Positions 62,593 to 64,000 of a stretch of 64,000 bases of DNA are shown one piece after another. Position 1 is the first letter of the stretch. Every line of letters starts with the position of its first letter. The translations under genes were made by a program, and so were the position numbers. Source of the DNA: Flavobacterium branchiicola (GTDB taxonomy: Bacteria; Bacteroidota; Bacteroidia; Flavobacteriales; Flavobacteriaceae). Location: the NCBI RefSeq assembly GCF_018383905.1, contig NZ_JAGYWA010000001.1:453518-517517 (forward strand), read 5' to 3'. The notes beneath the pieces were generated by a model. The model did not search any database. It saw only the letters and a program-made list of their open reading frames with translations, and was not told where the DNA came from.

Positions 62593-62698
62593 TTTGTCAT
62601 TTCGACCGAAGGGAGAAATCGCACAAGAAACTCCGGAAAGAAAGTCGCCAATCTTTGTGGTTACGAGTGCGATTTCTCCCTTCGGTCGAAATGACAAA
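62593..62698. repeat. Perfect 32-bp inverted repeat element
   Basis: Arms 62593-62624 and 62667-62698 are exact reverse complements (core TCATTTCGACCGAAGGGAGA) with a 42-nt loop. It is more G+C-rich than its surroundings. It begins just after a normal terminator, so it is not needed for termination. The TTTCGACCGAAGGGAGAAAT core is a sequence I associate with dispersed repeats in Bacteroidetes. Confidence 0.9.
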
Positions 62699-62717
62699 AT
62701 AAACGAAAAGTACTCTT

Positions 62718-62981
62718 ATGAAAACGGATTTCCTAGCCCAGATTGAAGTGAAAAGCCCGGAGCTCAAAAGCTTGATTTTCTTGCCACAAAACAGCGATCA
62801 ACGGAAGCTCGTTTTATGGTTTAGAAAAATCAAGCTTTTGAGCGAGGACTTGAAGCGGAAAGCTGGATCAGCTCCTGAAAATAAAGCCAGGGAAAATTAT
62901 CCATCACATAGCGTACATTCTCCATGTTCTAAAACCTGTAATCGTTGCAACTTTGTAATGTCAAAAGACAACAACAAATAA
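62718..62981 (+). CDS. Small protein with a CxxxCxxC motif
   Basis: An 87-residue basic protein of no recognised family. The C-terminal end has C70-SKT-C74-NR-C77, the same spacing as a radical-SAM or 4Fe-4S ligand set, in a protein too small for that fold. A perfect 18-bp inverted repeat (62762-62779 with 62826-62843) lies inside the frame, and local G+C is higher than in neighbouring genes, so a repeat origin is possible. Favouring a real gene: ATG start, and 21-bp spacing to the AhpD-like gene on the same strand. Confidence 0.5.
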   Translation: MKTDFLAQIEVKSPELKSLIFLPQNSDQRKLVLWFRKIKLLSEDLKRKAGSAPENKARENYPSHSVHSPCSKTCNRCNFVMSKDNNK

Positions 62982-63002
62982 CAACATAAAAAATTAAATA
63001 AA

Positions 63003-63533
63003 ATGACACGATTAACAGCATTAAACCCAGAAGAAGTAACAGGAAAAACTAAAGATTTATTCAACGCTGTACAAGCAAAATTAGGCGTAGTGCCGAACAT
63101 GATGAGAACAATGGGAAATTCTCCAGCGGTTCTTGAAGGATACTTAAATTTAAGCGGCGCATTGAGCCACGGGAAATTGAGTGCTAAAACAGGCGAACTA
63201 ATTGCTTTGGCAGTTTCAGAAAGTAATTCATGTGATTATTGTTTAGCAGCTCACACTTTTATCGGAGAAAAATTAGTAAAAGCAGATCCGACAGTTCTAA
63301 AAGCAGCAAGAACAGGAAATTCAGACGACGCTAAAACAGAAGCTATTTTACAATTGGCTAAAACATTAATCAGTAAAAATGGTTTAGTAAATGATGAAGA
63401 TGTAAACAAAGCAAAAAACGCAGGAGTTACTGACGCTGAAATTGCAGAAACTATTGCTCACGTTGCTTTAAATGTTCTAACAAACTACTTTAACAACGTT
63501 GCCAATACTGAAATTGACTTTCCAGCGGTTTAA
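63003..63533 (+). CDS. AhpD-like carboxymuconolactone decarboxylase family protein
   Basis: A 176-residue all-helical protein with the AhpD redox motif: E-S-N-S-C-D-Y-C-L-A-A-H, that is CxxC followed three residues later by His. Such proteins act as thiol peroxidase reductants or hydroperoxidases in trimers. VVPNMMRTMGNSPAVLEGYL near residue 30 is the peroxidase-related CMD signature. It probably shares a transcript with the small Cys-motif gene upstream. The divergence from true carboxymuconolactone decarboxylases makes catabolic function unlikely. Confidence 0.92.
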   Translation: MTRLTALNPEEVTGKTKDLFNAVQAKLGVVPNMMRTMGNSPAVLEGYLNLSGALSHGKLSAKTGELIALAVSESNSCDYCLAAHTFIGEKLVKADPTVLKAARTGNSDDAKTEAILQLAKTLISKNGLVNDEDVNKAKNAGVTDAEIAETIAHVALNVLTNYFNNVANTEIDFPAV

Positions 63534-63570
63534 TTAAGAATTACGCAAGCACTATAACAAAAAACAATTT

Positions 63571-63614
63571 ATAAAGATAGCTGTGAATTCATTTCATAGC
63601 TATCTTTATATTTT
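63571..63614 (+). terminator. Terminator after the AhpD-like gene
   Basis: A 17-bp stem with one mismatch (63571-63587 with 63593-63609; core AAAGATAGCT), followed by ATTTTT. Confidence 0.85.
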
Positions 63615-63630
63615 TAAAACAAAATAGATC

Positions 63631-64000
63631 ATGAGCTCTCAAAATGTTTCTACTTTAATAAATCCCCAAACCGGAAATCTAGCTTTCAAAATTCTTCCAT
63701 TTAGGGATAACATTCATTTTGATCATTTACAGCGCAATAATTATTATTCCTTAATTTGGGTAACCAAGGGAAAAGGAAAAGTCAAAGCTGATTTTGCAGA
63801 GCATTATTTTAAAGAAAACTCACTTCTCGCCTTCTCTCCTTATCAGCCTTTTATGCTATGCGTAAGTGAACCTGTTGAAGGAATTGCAATTCACTTTCAC
63901 CCTGATTTTTATTGCATTCACATGCACCAAAAAGAAGTTTCCTGCAATGGCGTTTTGTTCAATAATATTTATCAGCCACCTTATGTTTTGGTTACAGAAC
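63631..64000 (+). CDS. AraC-family regulator, N-terminal part (cut by window edge)
   Basis: An open frame from ATG 63631 runs off the right edge (123 codons). The visible part is a cupin-like sensor domain: YYSLIWVTKGKGKVKADFAEHYF, then LLAFSPYQPFML and GIAIHFHPDFYCIH. These are typical of AraC regulators of the type whose helix-turn-helix lies at the C-terminus, here outside the window. No track frame was available for it because it lacks a stop. Transcribed in the same direction as the AhpD-like gene but separated from it by a terminator. Confidence 0.8.
   Translation, partial: MSSQNVSTLINPQTGNLAFKILPFRDNIHFDHLQRNNYYSLIWVTKGKGKVKADFAEHYFKENSLLAFSPYQPFMLCVSEPVEGIAIHFHPDFYCIHMHQKEVSCNGVLFNNIYQPPYVLVTE

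Noticed and set aside
62897..63100. 67-codon minus-strand frame over the start of the AhpD-like gene
   Set aside because: Antisense to the AhpD-like start and to the Cys-motif ORF, without promoter or recognisable protein features.
1..64000. tRNA, rRNA, transposase or prophage genes
   Set aside because: None could be recognised by reading either strand. Short tRNAs could be missed by eye, and a covariance-model scan (tRNAscan-SE, Infernal) would decide.

Overview
The window looks like a chromosomal segment of a gliding member of the Flavobacteriaceae, most likely Flavobacterium. The support is low G+C DNA, a gldJ-porU-porV locus (gliding motility and type IX secretion), a SusC/SusD glycan-uptake locus, Bacteroidetes-type -7 promoter boxes (TAnnTTTG) just upstream of many starts, and short A/T-rich leaders without Shine-Dalgarno sequences. 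I see no rRNA, tRNA, CRISPR array, prophage or transposase gene. Mobility-like signals are confined to intergenic palindromic repeats.

Layout. 1-1.8 kb: end of a thiamine operon (thiH, cut by the window edge, then thiF). 1.8-7.2 kb: housekeeping genes (MOSC protein, aat, DUF3127 protein, flavin reductase, an orphan histidine kinase, HIT protein, greA). 7.2-14 kb: a Rieske-like lipoprotein, a TonB-dependent receptor behind a TPP riboswitch, and a minus-strand operon of pcrB-type synthase, PnuC-family transporter, NadR-like kinase fused to DUF4301, and ArfB-like hydrolase. 14-16 kb: Crp/Fnr regulator, small membrane protein, group III truncated globin, phosphopantetheinyl transferase. 16.4-23.2 kb: ahcY, a patatin/outer-membrane-barrel phospholipase, small uncharacterised proteins, an SMR transporter and a GNAT. 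23.1-23.7 kb: a 187-bp tandem repeat. 23.8-26.8 kb: an alkylation-repair cluster (AraC-MGMT fusion, 2OG oxygenase, stand-alone Ada-type zinc protein, AlkB). 26.8-30.3 kb: Nudix-type regulator, a small unknown, a transglutaminase-like protein. 30.4-48.8 kb: a polysaccharide utilisation locus (susC, susD, two GH30, GH3, GH5, an EEP-fold hydrolase, GH3) with a divergent membrane-spanning regulator; the enzyme set points to beta-1,6/1,3-glucan. 48.8-57.2 kb: murF, gldJ, porU, porV. 57.3-64 kb: cdd, pdhA, pdhC, an M1 aminopeptidase, a small Cys-motif protein, an AhpD-like protein and a truncated AraC regulator.

How parts work together. The thiamine genes at the left edge and the riboswitch-controlled receptor form the synthesis and uptake sides of thiamine supply. 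The PnuC transporter and kinase-DUF4301 fusion upstream of that receptor suggest salvage of an imported vitamin or nucleoside. In the glycan locus, SusC/D would import oligosaccharides, secreted GH30/GH5/GH3 enzymes would degrade the beta-glucan, and the divergent regulator would sense products. The Crp-family gene is followed by a perfect 22-bp palindrome placed to control the globin operon. The most unusual items are the NadR-like kinase/DUF4301 fusion with UDP-sugar-pyrophosphorylase-like motifs, the start-codon hairpin below the TPP riboswitch, the Ada protein split over two genes, the hairpin at the start of the greA transcript, and the long inverted repeats between genes.
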